64,000 nt of DNA from OLB11 sp041392835 (GTDB lineage Bacteria; Bacteroidota; Bacteroidia; Chitinophagales; Chitinophagaceae). The translations under genes were made by a program, and so were the position numbers. The stretch spans positions 186,001-250,000 of the forward strand of contig JAWKLF010000002.1 in assembly GCA_041392835.1 (NCBI GenBank), in the 5' to 3' direction. Position 1 is the stretch's first letter. Every line of letters begins with the position of its first letter. Positions 53,145 to 62,245 of the stretch are shown here, in pieces. Below the pieces are notes generated by a model, which did not search any database, was not told the origin of the DNA, and saw nothing but the letters and a program-made list of their open reading frames with translations.

Positions 53145-54160
53145 TGGCTATGAGTACACTTTATTACCCTCATACAAGCCAAACTCTACTAGCAGAAACA
53201 GCTAAATTTCAACAAGTAATTATTATTAGCGATGCCAAAACCAATGGTTTTTGTTTACCTCAACTAAAAAAATGGCATCCTGAATTTTCACTTTTCCCAT
53301 CCATTGTTTTGCCTGATGGCGAAAAAAACAAAACACTTGCTACATGCGAATACGTATGGGAAAATTTAATAAAACTACATGCTAACAAACAAACATTACT
53401 CATAGCTGTTGGAGGTGGTGCGCTTTGCGATCTTGTAGCATTTTGCGCCTCTACCTATATGCGTGGTATTGCAGTTATGCATATGCCAACAACTTTATTA
53501 GCTATGGTAGATGCATCTATTGGAGGCAAAACAGCCATTGATTTTTTAAATTTTAAAAACATAATTGGTAGCTTTTATCTGCCACATGCTATTTATATTA
53601 ACCCTCTTTTTTTAGACACGCTACCGCAAAGAATATTAAAAAGCGGTATAGCAGAAATGCTCAAGCATGCTCTTTTAAAAGGTCAAGCTAATTGGGAAAA
53701 AATTTGCTCCTATCAAGAAAGTGATTTCTATACCATAGAAGCCATACAAGAAGCCGCGCACTTTAAAATACAGGTAGTAGAACAAGATGAAAAGGACGAA
53801 CATACTCGACAACAATTAAATCTTGGACACACTATTGGCCATGCTATCGAAAGTTTTTCAATACAAAGCCCTAAACCCCTTTTGCATGGCGAAGCCATCA
53901 TGCTTGGTATTTATTATGAACTCAAACTAAGCGAACTCGAGTTGGGCTTAGACCCATTGATAACGAATCAGTGGAAAGAAATAATGCAACGATTTTTTCC
54001 CACACTTACGTTTGTGTATTCTGTACAAGACCTTTTTCCTTTTTTAAAACGCGATAAGAAAAATGACAACAACATTAGAATGAGCTTATTAAGTGCTTTG
54101 GGGGAATGTCATATTCAAACATCTATTTCTATAGAACAAATAGCTACAGTATTTAGATGA
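53144..54160 (+). CDS. aroB: 3-dehydroquinate synthase
   Basis: Second step of the shikimate pathway: DAHP to 3-dehydroquinate, with NAD and a metal. Motifs in order: PDGEKNKTLATCEYVWE, GGGALCDLVAFCASTYMRG, PTTLLAMVDASIGGKTAID, the zinc ligands in SGIAEMLKHALL and LNLGHTIGHAIES, and LHGEA. Length 338 is slightly short but within range for Bacteroidota. Starts one base inside the previous gene and overlaps aroA by four (ATGA). Confidence 0.97.
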   Translation: MAMSTLYYPHTSQTLLAETAKFQQVIIISDAKTNGFCLPQLKKWHPEFSLFPSIVLPDGEKNKTLATCEYVWENLIKLHANKQTLLIAVGGGALCDLVAFCASTYMRGIAVMHMPTTLLAMVDASIGGKTAIDFLNFKNIIGSFYLPHAIYINPLFLDTLPQRILKSGIAEMLKHALLKGQANWEKICSYQESDFYTIEAIQEAAHFKIQVVEQDEKDEHTRQQLNLGHTIGHAIESFSIQSPKPLLHGEAIMLGIYYELKLSELELGLDPLITNQWKEIMQRFFPTLTFVYSVQDLFPFLKRDKKNDNNIRMSLLSALGECHIQTSISIEQIATVFR

Positions 54161-55407
54161 CAAGCATTCAATTCAATAAAACTAATTTGACGGGCCGTGT
54201 TTCTGTACCTAATAGCAAAAGCATCTTGCAGCGTATTATGCTACTACAGGCGCTTTACAAACAAACCATATATACACCTCAGCCACAAGATGCTAACGAT
54301 GTGCACATACTATATAATGCACTCTTCAAAACTCAATCATCGTCAAACACTATTGTTATTGATGTGCAGGATAGTGGTACTGGTCTTCGCTTTTTGACGG
54401 CTTACTTAAGTATTCAAGAAGGGCAAAACTTTCTTTTGCAAGGCACCAAACGTTTGCATGAAAGACCTATCAGAGAGCTTGTAGAAGCATTACGAACAAT
54501 AGGTGCATGCATTGAGTATGCCGACAAAGATGGATTTGCACCACTACGTATAAGTGGAAAAAAATTAATAGGCGGCTCAATAGAAATAGCTGCCAATATA
54601 TCGAGTCAGTATCTATCTGCTCTATGCATGATAGCGCCTTTGTTAGAAAATGGCTTACGTATTCAACTCATGGGCACTATGGTATCGGCTAGCTATATTA
54701 TGATGAGTTTAAACGTATTAAAAAAACAAGGTATAGCATCTACCTTTGAAAATAATATCATACAAATAGGAAAACAAGACACCCATGCGGATATACAACC
54801 CATAGAAGGCGATTGGAGCAGTGCTTGTTTTTTTTATGCAATGGCTATGCTTGTGCCGCAGTGCAGCCTTTTTATTGAAAATCTTAATATAGACAGTTAC
54901 CAAGGTGATAAACAAATCGTTGTGCTGGCAGAAAACTTTGGGATTCAAACAAGCACAGAAAAAAACGGCATAAGATTAACAAAAAAGGTAGCACCATCTT
55001 CAATACAATCGGCTTGTATTTCATTGAAAGAATACCCTGATTTGGCCATTCCATTTATTGTTGCTTGCGCTATAGCTTATCCTCAAATATCGTTTTCAGG
55101 TTTACATCATTTACAGTATAAAGAAAGCAATCGGATAGAAGCATTACAAAGGCAATTAAAAAAAATAGGCATCGTGCTTCAGTATAAAGATGATGTATTG
55201 CACATTGTTCAACATAATATTGATAAAGAAGTTTGTCCTACTTTATGTAGCCACAACGACCATAGAATAGCTATGGCTATGAGCATGCTTGCTATAATAC
55301 TAAAACGAGTAGAAATAGAAAACCCTCATTGTGTCAACAAATCATTTCCTAGCTTTTGGGAAGAATTGAAATTATTGGGGTTTGAGTTCGGTTATGCTGA
55401 TGTATAA
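54157..55407 (+). CDS. aroA: 3-phosphoshikimate 1-carboxyvinyltransferase (EPSP synthase)
   Basis: Sixth step of the shikimate pathway: shikimate-3-phosphate plus PEP to EPSP. Contains PNSKSILQRIMLL, DSGTGLRFLTAYLS, the RPIRELVEALR loop, SSQYLSALCMIAP, KESNRIEALQRQL and the final HNDHRIAMAMSMLA. The SGTGLRF loop differs from the common LGNAGTAMR of enterobacteria, as is usual in this phylum. Length 416. Last gene of the run; convergent with the topoisomerase gene over 142 bases that hold no clear terminator. Confidence 0.96.
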   Translation: MTSIQFNKTNLTGRVSVPNSKSILQRIMLLQALYKQTIYTPQPQDANDVHILYNALFKTQSSSNTIVIDVQDSGTGLRFLTAYLSIQEGQNFLLQGTKRLHERPIRELVEALRTIGACIEYADKDGFAPLRISGKKLIGGSIEIAANISSQYLSALCMIAPLLENGLRIQLMGTMVSASYIMMSLNVLKKQGIASTFENNIIQIGKQDTHADIQPIEGDWSSACFFYAMAMLVPQCSLFIENLNIDSYQGDKQIVVLAENFGIQTSTEKNGIRLTKKVAPSSIQSACISLKEYPDLAIPFIVACAIAYPQISFSGLHHLQYKESNRIEALQRQLKKIGIVLQYKDDVLHIVQHNIDKEVCPTLCSHNDHRIAMAMSMLAIILKRVEIENPHCVNKSFPSFWEELKLLGFEFGYADV

Positions 55408-55549
55408 TTTTGTTTACTTACAATTCATTAAACACTTTATAACTTGATTTACATAGTTATTTATACATCAGTAAAAAGTGTATGTTACTAAACCCAAGTT
55501 TATACTATAGAAGCAACTTGAATGTATTGAGTTACTTGCATTTGATGTA

Positions 55550-58066
55550 TTAAAAAAGCTCCCCTTGTGTAGTATCTGTGTCATCGAGATCATTTATCAA
55601 ATCAATCTCCAACAAATCTTTTTCGCAGAGCTTACTACCTATGGCTTTCCAACCCATTACATCAACAAATTGCTTTAAATTGATTGTTTCTTCGCTGGGC
55701 AAAAATTTCTTTTTGCCTTTTTTAATTTTCACTATAGGTTCAGGGTGTGTAGTAATCCATTCTACATAGTTGCCCTCACCTTCTTTAATAAATTGGAAAT
55801 TGCTATTTAAGGTTAGCGTTTCAATCAGAAAGCGTTTTACATTGTATTGCTTCTTTTCACTATCAAAGTAAACAGCTGTCAAAATACCTTTGGGATTAAA
55901 CTTTTGTATAAGTATTACTTTGTCATTGTCAAAGCGATTGGAAAGGTCTGTATTGCATAAGGTGTAGTAGCCATCCGAATACACACTTAATATTTTATCT
56001 TCTTCGCCAAAACTTCCTAAATAAATACCACGCTCTTCTAAATTAAGTCTTCCGACTACATCATCGTACCAAACTTTTTTTCCACCCAAACTCGAAGTGC
56101 CTTTTTGTTTTAGCTTAATATTTTTCACTGGATATTTTGTCACTTGATTTCCCATGCTGCTTCTACCCTTGATAGCTAATTCTTCAAAATCGAACGTGAA
56201 ATTTTTTATTTTAGCCTTACAAGCTGCGCTCAAAGAGATACTCACTATTTCGCTTTCACCATTAGGATTGGAGGTAAAATACAATACTTTGCTTTTTGGC
56301 GTGCCTTTCGTTAGGTCGTATTCCTTATCGCGCGTTACGCCTGTCACGTTAAAACGCTTGGCGTAGCTTACACCCGATTTACCATCCATATATATCATGT
56401 TATATATAGTGCGTTCATCGTTTTTCTTAAATACTTCGGCATGCAAAATGCCTTTTCCTATAAAAGTCTTATCGGCTACTTTAATTACTTTCATTTTGCC
56501 TTCTTTGGTAAAGGCTATAATGGAATCTACATCGGCACACTCACATAGAAACTCATCTTTTTTGAGTGAAGTGCCTATAAAACCTTCTTCTTTATTGATA
56601 TACAATTTGGTATTTGCTATAGCAATTTCAGTAGCTTGTATAGTATCAAATATTTTTATCTCGGTTTTGCGTTCTTTGCCTTTACCATATTTTTTTAATA
56701 AGTTTTCAAAATACTGTATAGCAAACTCTACAAGATGATCAATATGATGTTGTATTTCTTTTATGGCCTCTTCAACACCTTTGATATGCTCATCTGCTTT
56801 AAAGGCATCAAATTTTGAAATTCGTTTAATCTTTATTTCGGTTAAGCGTACAATGTCTTCTTCCGTAATTTCGCGTTTAAATAATTTTTTATAGGGTTTC
56901 AATCCTCTATCTATTGCTTGTATAACACCTTCCCATGTTTCTTCTTCTTCAATATCACGATAAATTCTTTTTTCTATAAATATTTTTTCTAAAGAACTAT
57001 AATGCCAATCATCTTCGAGCTCTCTTAGTTTCAATCGCAGCTCTTTATCTAATAGCTCACTTGTTTTATCGGTAGAGATTTTTAATAATTCTGTAGCGCT
57101 GATAAACTGTGGCTTATCTTCAACTATTACGCAGATATTAGGCGATATAGACACCTCGCAATTGGTAAAGGCATACAAGGCATCGATAGTTTGATCGGCG
57201 GTGACGCCAGTAGCCAATTGAATTTCTATTTCTACATTGGCTGCTGTATTATCTGTTACTTTTTTAATTTTTATTTTTCCGTTATCATTAGCCTTTACTA
57301 TATTTTCTATTAGAGCTGGCACCGTGATTCCAAAAGGTACATTACGAATAGCAATCGTTTTATTATCTACTTTATCTATTGCACATCGTACTCTTACTTT
57401 TCCACCTCGCTTGCCATCCATATAGTTTGTAACATCTATCATGCCACCAGTAAGAAAATCAGGAAACAGCTCAAACTTTTTCTTTTTTAAATATTTTATT
57501 GAAGCTTCTATGAGTTCGCAAAAATTGTGTGGAAGAATTTTAGTAGACAAACCTACAGCTATGCCTTCAGCTCCTTGTGCCAATAGCAAAGGAAACTTCA
57601 TAGGCAATTGTATGGGTTCTTTTTTTCGACCATCATAGCTTAGTTGCCATTCTGTAATTTTATTATTAAATGCTACATCCAACGCAAATTTGGATAATCG
57701 TGTTTCTATATAACGAGGTGCTGCAGCACTATCACCAGTTCGTATATCACCCCAATTTCCCTGTGTATCTAGCAATAAATCTTTTTGTCCAATATTGATA
57801 ATAGCTTCGCTAATGCTGGCATCTCCATGCGGATGATATTGCATTGTTTGCCCAATGACATTGGCAACTTTATTAAATCTACCATCGTCCATTTCTTTAA
57901 GCGCATGTAATATTCTTCTTTGCACTGGTTTCAAACCGTCATCGGCATCAGGCACTGCGCGTTCTAAAATAACATAACTGGCATAATCTAAAAACCAGTT
58001 TTTGTACATTTCATTTACATGGCTCTTATTATATTCCGGACTTCCTTGCGTATTATCTTCTGTCAT
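55550..58066 (-). CDS. parC: DNA topoisomerase IV/gyrase subunit A (ParC-like)
   Basis: Type IIA topoisomerase breakage-reunion subunit, 838 residues. N-terminal AVPDADDGLKPVQRRIL and MQYHPHGDASISEAI, the catalytic Tyr in AAPRYIETRLSK, the DNA gate and a long coiled coil (about 350-450), then a shortened beta-pinwheel CTD. The C-terminus ends DLDDTDTTQGELF. The pinwheel lacks a clear GyrA box (QRRGGKG), which favours ParC over GyrA; Bacteroidota genomes carry both. It has a TACATTTG box 22 bases upstream. Confidence 0.93.
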   Translation of the reverse strand: MTEDNTQGSPEYNKSHVNEMYKNWFLDYASYVILERAVPDADDGLKPVQRRILHALKEMDDGRFNKVANVIGQTMQYHPHGDASISEAIINIGQKDLLLDTQGNWGDIRTGDSAAAPRYIETRLSKFALDVAFNNKITEWQLSYDGRKKEPIQLPMKFPLLLAQGAEGIAVGLSTKILPHNFCELIEASIKYLKKKKFELFPDFLTGGMIDVTNYMDGKRGGKVRVRCAIDKVDNKTIAIRNVPFGITVPALIENIVKANDNGKIKIKKVTDNTAANVEIEIQLATGVTADQTIDALYAFTNCEVSISPNICVIVEDKPQFISATELLKISTDKTSELLDKELRLKLRELEDDWHYSSLEKIFIEKRIYRDIEEEETWEGVIQAIDRGLKPYKKLFKREITEEDIVRLTEIKIKRISKFDAFKADEHIKGVEEAIKEIQHHIDHLVEFAIQYFENLLKKYGKGKERKTEIKIFDTIQATEIAIANTKLYINKEEGFIGTSLKKDEFLCECADVDSIIAFTKEGKMKVIKVADKTFIGKGILHAEVFKKNDERTIYNMIYMDGKSGVSYAKRFNVTGVTRDKEYDLTKGTPKSKVLYFTSNPNGESEIVSISLSAACKAKIKNFTFDFEELAIKGRSSMGNQVTKYPVKNIKLKQKGTSSLGGKKVWYDDVVGRLNLEERGIYLGSFGEEDKILSVYSDGYYTLCNTDLSNRFDNDKVILIQKFNPKGILTAVYFDSEKKQYNVKRFLIETLTLNSNFQFIKEGEGNYVEWITTHPEPIVKIKKGKKKFLPSEETINLKQFVDVMGWKAIGSKLCEKDLLEIDLINDLDDTDTTQGELF

Positions 58067-58088
58067 AGTTTAAAGAAAAATATAGTCA

Positions 58089-58124
58089 CAAATGTACTAA
58101 GCATTAGGCTGTGTTTTAGCCAAA
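58089..58124 (-). promoter_or_regulatory. Promoter of parC
   Basis: Minus strand: TTTG (58124-58121), 24 bases, TACATTTG (58096-58089); the ATG at 58066 follows 22 bases later. Confidence 0.55.
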
Positions 58125-58154
58125 AGATATTCAGACCCTGTATATTAATTCTAA

Positions 58155-58784
58155 TTATTCTGGTTTCTCAAATAATTTTTCACCTGCCTCTATTGCTATT
58201 TTCAAATCGTTTTCGCGTGGTGGTATAGGACAAGCATATCCTTCCTTATAAGCACAATACGGATTGTATGCCTTATTAAAATCTAACAAAATATAGCCAC
58301 CTTTAATATCTTTAATACTACAGTCTATATATCGACCTCCTCCAAAAGTGTTTTTATAGTTTGTTTCATCGGTAAATGGAATAAATAGATAATGACGATA
58401 CTTTTTTTGTTGCCTTAGTTTTACACTTTGATATACAAATAGCTGATGCGATATTCCTTGTAACTGAAAATTCAATTTACCATATACCACATAGTGTTTT
58501 AGTAGGCCATTATGTGTTTGCATATCAAAACCCACTGTATCTGTAATATAATCAAACCTGGCCAATACTCGGTATTCTTCTTGTATAGGATAAAAGCGCA
58601 AAAAAGTAGTATCTTCTTTTGTGAGTGGACTATGGCTATCGCTCAGAAACTCTAAGATATATTTAGCTCTGTGGCGTTGCAAACTATCTGTATAGGTCTG
58701 CGACCAAGACAGTATACTAATACATAGACAAAGAACTACTTGTATAGCTATATTAAGAAATTTGTACTTCGTCTTTGAATTCAT
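58155..58784 (-). CDS. DUF1684-family exported protein
   Basis: A 209-residue protein with N-terminal signal (IAIQVVLCLCISILSWSQ). The family signature near the end is clear: GGGRYIDCSIKDIKGGYILLDFNKAYNPYCAYKEGY, then CPIPPRENDLKIAIEAGEK. The family is widespread with unknown function. It lies 88 bases downstream of the parC promoter region and is followed by the 366-base gap towards the DoxX gene on the same strand. Confidence 0.88.
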   Translation of the reverse strand: MNSKTKYKFLNIAIQVVLCLCISILSWSQTYTDSLQRHRAKYILEFLSDSHSPLTKEDTTFLRFYPIQEEYRVLARFDYITDTVGFDMQTHNGLLKHYVVYGKLNFQLQGISHQLFVYQSVKLRQQKKYRHYLFIPFTDETNYKNTFGGGRYIDCSIKDIKGGYILLDFNKAYNPYCAYKEGYACPIPPRENDLKIAIEAGEKLFEKPE

Positions 58785-59150
58785 AGTTTATATGATTATA
58801 TTTTTTTTAATAAATTATACTAATAAGATTTGTGTGCAGACTAAATTTTTATAAAAAGTATATAGTACTAGACAATGTAGTTAATGTCAATTAAAGAATT
58901 GAAAATTGTTCTGTTCTTTTTTTATTAGTCTGATTTTAAAGAAAATATGAATGAATCTTTATTGGACACAAAAAAATGTAGTTTTTTATCTATCTGTAAA
59001 GATTGTAATCCGAAGTAGCATTGCATATTCTATATTTTTTTTAGGTTGCTGTTATTTATAAAACCTTTCTGCTTACGTCTTAGCGCATCTTGTGCAAACT
59101 ATTAAAATGTGACTTTTTGTTTTATAAATATTTCTACCTTTTTTAGCTTA
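58785..59150. other. Gene-free AT-rich gap of 366 bases
   Basis: Both strands were read. There are only very short open frames, with no tRNA, hairpin terminator or repeat that I can support. A T-rich stretch at about 58915-58925 and another at 59035-59042 are the only marked features. It may hold promoters for the DUF1684 gene, but no TAnnTTTG box is clear. Confidence 0.4.
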
Positions 59151-59522
59151 CTATGATATAGCTTCTTGCAACTTCTCATTGCGAAGCCATACACTAAACC
59201 ACATTAAAACACCAAATACCACTGGCAAGCATTTAAAAAGTAGTGCATCTTGATGTATAAAGTGGGTAGCTACCGCTCCGCCAAGCCAAGCTGTTAAAAG
59301 TATAGCACCCATAACCATAGTACGAGGTATGATATACAAAATTGTTGATACCAAAAGTATAATACCAAGATATAAAACAGAAGATGCAGGATAACCTACG
59401 CCTTCTGCGCCTTTTATAGCAGATTCTGTTTGCAATATGTTGTTTATAGCGCCAGATAGAAATAATAAAGCTAATAAGCCTTGTAAAATGTAAGAGGTGT
59501 AAAGTTTAGTTTTTGAATTCAT
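59151..59522 (-). CDS. DoxX-like membrane protein
   Basis: A 123-residue protein with four membrane helices in the DoxX pattern: YILQGLLALLFLSGAINNIL, SSVLYLGIILLVSTILYIIP, MVMGAILLTAWLGGAVATHF and KCLPVVFGVLMWFSVWL. Conserved small and His residues (GGAVATHFIHQD) are typical. Function unknown in most members. Last gene of the probable paaH-paaY-DUF1569-membrane protein-doxX run, 66 bases after its upstream neighbour. Confidence 0.85.
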   Translation of the reverse strand: MNSKTKLYTSYILQGLLALLFLSGAINNILQTESAIKGAEGVGYPASSVLYLGIILLVSTILYIIPRTMVMGAILLTAWLGGAVATHFIHQDALLFKCLPVVFGVLMWFSVWLRNEKLQEAIS

Positions 59523-59588
59523 GTTTTTGTATTTTACTCAAATGTAAAAACTAATTTTCTTAAATCAAAGTAGTAAAAAACATCAATT

Positions 59589-59987
59589 TTATCGCTGTGC
59601 CTTGAAAGCAAAATAGGGCATTACTAAAAAGCCTATACTCGTCAATATACTATACCATGCTGGTTGTGGTATTGAAATAAAATATACGATACCACCTATC
59701 AAAAGAAAAAAACCTATGGCAAATGCCGATAGTTTTTTATAAACTTGTGGAGCTACTCGCGATGCTGCGTAGGCTCCAAAAAAAGTACTAAACATATAGC
59801 CTGCAAACATGAGCCAATAGGCTTTGGTGGGCAAGTTTTGTATATCGTCTATGAGTTCTTTTAGTGTGGGGTTTAATTTGTTTGAGGGAAAATAATGTTG
59901 ATTTACTTTGTCAAATAAAGCTATACACATCATGGCTATTACAATACCTAAAATTATGGCAAAAGCTGTTTTTATTTTTTCATGCAT
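59589..59987 (-). CDS. Small integral membrane protein
   Basis: A 132-residue protein with four hydrophobic segments: residues 8-26 (AFAIILGIVIAMMCIALF), 57-77 (AYWLMFAGYMFSTFFGAYAA), 84-104 and 108-128. The order and the amphipathic loop (LKELIDDIQNLPTK) resemble a family of small Bacteroidota membrane proteins with no known role. It begins three bases after the DUF1569 gene ends. Confidence 0.8.
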   Translation of the reverse strand: MHEKIKTAFAIILGIVIAMMCIALFDKVNQHYFPSNKLNPTLKELIDDIQNLPTKAYWLMFAGYMFSTFFGAYAASRVAPQVYKKLSAFAIGFFLLIGGIVYFISIPQPAWYSILTSIGFLVMPYFAFKAQR

Positions 59988-59990
59988 AGC

Positions 59991-60455
59991 CTATGGGTTG
60001 ATATTAAACTGTCGTAAATGATGCCAAGCATGCTTATGCAATAAGTGTATCCATTCTTCTTGATTAAGATTGCCAAAAAAAGGATTTAGAATACGCTTGT
60101 CTTTATCCTCTTTAAAAGTATTTATAAAAAATTGAATATCCTTTTGTAGTGTATGTATAGCTTCTTCTTTTGAGGCACTTTTTACTGCCAGTGGCTCTTC
60201 GGGCAAATTGGGGTTAGGTGTATTATCTTTAAATGGTTTATCACTCATCATAAACTGATACATTTTTTGTGTGATGGCTTCGTTATGTAATGCTTCTTGG
60301 GGTATCAATCCAGAAGCCTGTCTAAATGCATCGCTCATGTGTTCTATCATTTGCAAAACATTCATTTTGCCAAAAAGTGGTTTTGTATGTTCATCTAATT
60401 TTTGCAATAACGTGCTATATTCACTCTGCAAAAAATCTATTTTGTTTCTTTCCAT
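59991..60455 (-). CDS. DUF1569/DinB-like protein
   Basis: A 154-residue helical protein of the DinB superfamily. Metal-type histidines appear as EHMSDAF near residue 38 and HLLHKHAWHHLRQF near the end. Family members form four-helix bundles and some are thiol transferases, but most are uncharacterised. It overlaps the end of paaY by 19 bases, so co-translation is likely. Confidence 0.85.
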   Translation of the reverse strand: MERNKIDFLQSEYSTLLQKLDEHTKPLFGKMNVLQMIEHMSDAFRQASGLIPQEALHNEAITQKMYQFMMSDKPFKDNTPNPNLPEEPLAVKSASKEEAIHTLQKDIQFFINTFKEDKDKRILNPFFGNLNQEEWIHLLHKHAWHHLRQFNINP

Positions 60456-61027
60456 ATTTTATAATTTAAGTTCCTAGGAAATTGTTGTTCTATATATTCT
60501 CGTAGTGGTTCGCAAGGTATCAGTTCGTTGTGAGCATCTCTAGCTAATTGCTGATATACTTTTGTGCCTTCAGTTTTCCATTTTATCATATCATCACTCA
60601 CCTCTTTAATAATTTTTGCTGGATTGCCAGCCACCAAACTTCTTGTTGGAATTTTTTCTTTTGCTTTTACAAAACTTAACGCGCCAATTATACATTCATC
60701 ACCTATTTCTACATCATCCATAATAACTGCATTCATGCCTATCAAACAATTTTTGCCTATGTTAGCACCGTGTATGATAGCACCATGTCCGATATGTGCA
60801 TTTTCTTGTAGAAGCACCGTGATGCCAGGAAACATATGTATCGTACAGTTTTCCTGAACATTACATCCATCTTCTATAATAATTTTTCCAAAATCTCCTC
60901 GTATAGCAGCTCCAGGTCCTATATATACATCTTTACCGATTATGACATGTCCAGTTACACTTGCTAAAGAATGTACAAATGCCGAAGGGTGCACTATGGG
61001 TTTGATACCTTTATATTCGTAAAACAT
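60437..61027 (-). CDS. PaaY-like hexapeptide-repeat protein (gamma-carbonic anhydrase fold)
   Basis: A 196-residue left-handed beta-helix: repeats such as VTGHVIIGKDVYIGPGAAIRGDFGKIIIEDGCNVQ (shown in the frame from about residue 24), GHGAIIHG, IGMNAVIMDDVEIGDE and SLVAGNPAKIIKE. Candidate metal His residues are in IHMFPG and IGHGAIIHGA. Its neighbourhood behind a PaaH-like dehydrogenase points to PaaY, a thioesterase-like helper in phenylacetate breakdown. Starts one base after the end of the dehydrogenase gene. Confidence 0.88.
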   Translation of the reverse strand: MFYEYKGIKPIVHPSAFVHSLASVTGHVIIGKDVYIGPGAAIRGDFGKIIIEDGCNVQENCTIHMFPGITVLLQENAHIGHGAIIHGANIGKNCLIGMNAVIMDDVEIGDECIIGALSFVKAKEKIPTRSLVAGNPAKIIKEVSDDMIKWKTEGTKVYQQLARDAHNELIPCEPLREYIEQQFPRNLNYKIWKETK

Positions 61028-61028
61028 T

Positions 61029-62177
61029 TTAAAAAAATTTTAAGTTGGCATCTGCCATTTTTCGTAATAATGGAGTGCAGCGATAGCGCTCCTCATGGTA
61101 TAGATGATAAAGCTCATCTAATTTCTTCACACACTGAGCTATGCCTATTTCATCTGCCCATGCAAGCAATCCTTTGGGATAATTCACACCCTTAGTCATA
61201 GCAATTTCAATATCATGTGCCGAAGCAACTTGCATATAAACAGCGTGTGCAGCTTCGTGAATAAGCATAACAAGAATACGTTCTATTATGTTGCTTTGCA
61301 ATTCGTCTTTTATTTCTATACTTGTTTCTGTTGTTGATGGATATTGATAAAAGCCTCTACCTGTTTTTCTTCCAAGCCAATTTGCTTCTACTAATCTTTT
61401 TTGGGTGTATGAAGGTGTATATTTTGTATCAAAATAAAAAGCTCGCCATACAGACTCTGTAACAGCATAATTTACATCATGGCCTATTAAATCCATCAAT
61501 TCAAAGGGGCCCATTTTAAATCCCACACTTTTCATAGCCATATCTATAATAGGAATTGTTGCTATTCCCTCTTCATAAATACGTATAGCTTCACTATAAA
61601 ACGGTCTGGCTATTCTATTGACTATAAATCCAGGTGTATCTTTTGCAATAACTGTTTTTTTATTCCAGCTATCTATAATTTGTTTTGCTTTTTGAACTAC
61701 CTCTTCAGAAGTTTGTATAGCTGGTATTATTTCTACCAACTGCATGAGTGGTGCTGGATTAAAAAAATGAATTCCCAATACACGCTCAGCTTTTTTACAC
61801 GATGCTGCAATTGAAGTAATCGACAAAGATGATGTATTGCTTGCTAAAATACATTCATCGGAAACCACTTTCTCTATAGAGGAAAACAAGGATTGCTTTA
61901 TTTCTAAATTTTCAATTATCGCTTCTATAATTAAAGACGATGTAGCAAGTTCATTGATGTCTTGTGTCCAAGAAATACGATTTAATATATTAGTAGCATC
62001 TTCTTGAGTTAGCTTAGCTTTTTCAACCAATTTATGCAATGTAGCTACGAGGTTTTTTTTAGCTACTAGGAGTGCCTCTTCACTTTTATCTACAACAACT
62101 ACGTTATGTAAAAAAGTTGAAGCAATTTGAGCTATACCTATGCCCATAGTGCCACAACCTATAATTCCAATATTCAT
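61029..62177 (-). CDS. 3-hydroxyacyl-CoA dehydrogenase (PaaH-like)
   Basis: NAD-dependent dehydrogenase of 382 residues from the ATG at 62177; an in-frame TTG at 62186 lies inside the promoter box. The N-terminal Rossmann loop is GCGTMGIGIAQIA, followed by SNTSSLSIT and HFFNPAPLMQLVEI (catalytic His), then KDTPGFIVNRIARPF, and two C-terminal helical domains (GFKMGPFELMDLIGHDVN). Similar proteins oxidise 3-hydroxyadipyl-CoA in phenylacetate breakdown or 3-hydroxybutyryl-CoA. The paaY neighbour favours the first. Only part of the paa pathway is here. Confidence 0.92.
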   Translation of the reverse strand: MNIGIIGCGTMGIGIAQIASTFLHNVVVVDKSEEALLVAKKNLVATLHKLVEKAKLTQEDATNILNRISWTQDINELATSSLIIEAIIENLEIKQSLFSSIEKVVSDECILASNTSSLSITSIAASCKKAERVLGIHFFNPAPLMQLVEIIPAIQTSEEVVQKAKQIIDSWNKKTVIAKDTPGFIVNRIARPFYSEAIRIYEEGIATIPIIDMAMKSVGFKMGPFELMDLIGHDVNYAVTESVWRAFYFDTKYTPSYTQKRLVEANWLGRKTGRGFYQYPSTTETSIEIKDELQSNIIERILVMLIHEAAHAVYMQVASAHDIEIAMTKGVNYPKGLLAWADEIGIAQCVKKLDELYHLYHEERYRCTPLLRKMADANLKFF

Positions 62178-62183
62178 ATACAG

Positions 62184-62191
62184 CAAATGTA
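62184..62191 (-). promoter_or_regulatory. -7 promoter box of paaH
   Basis: TACATTTG on the minus strand, six bases before the ATG at 62177; a TTG at 62218-62216 lies 24 bases upstream, inside the terminator stem of the upstream gene. It decides the start codon. Confidence 0.6.
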
Positions 62192-62230
62192 AAAAAAAGA
62201 GGTTGTAATGACTTACAACCTCTTTTTTTT
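62191..62230 (-). terminator. Terminator of the second T9SS cargo gene
   Basis: An 18-pair perfect stem with a four-base loop (tgac), ending in T on the minus strand. It overlaps the paaH promoter by one base. Confidence 0.85.
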
Positions 62231-62245
62231 ATTCAAGTTTTTTTT

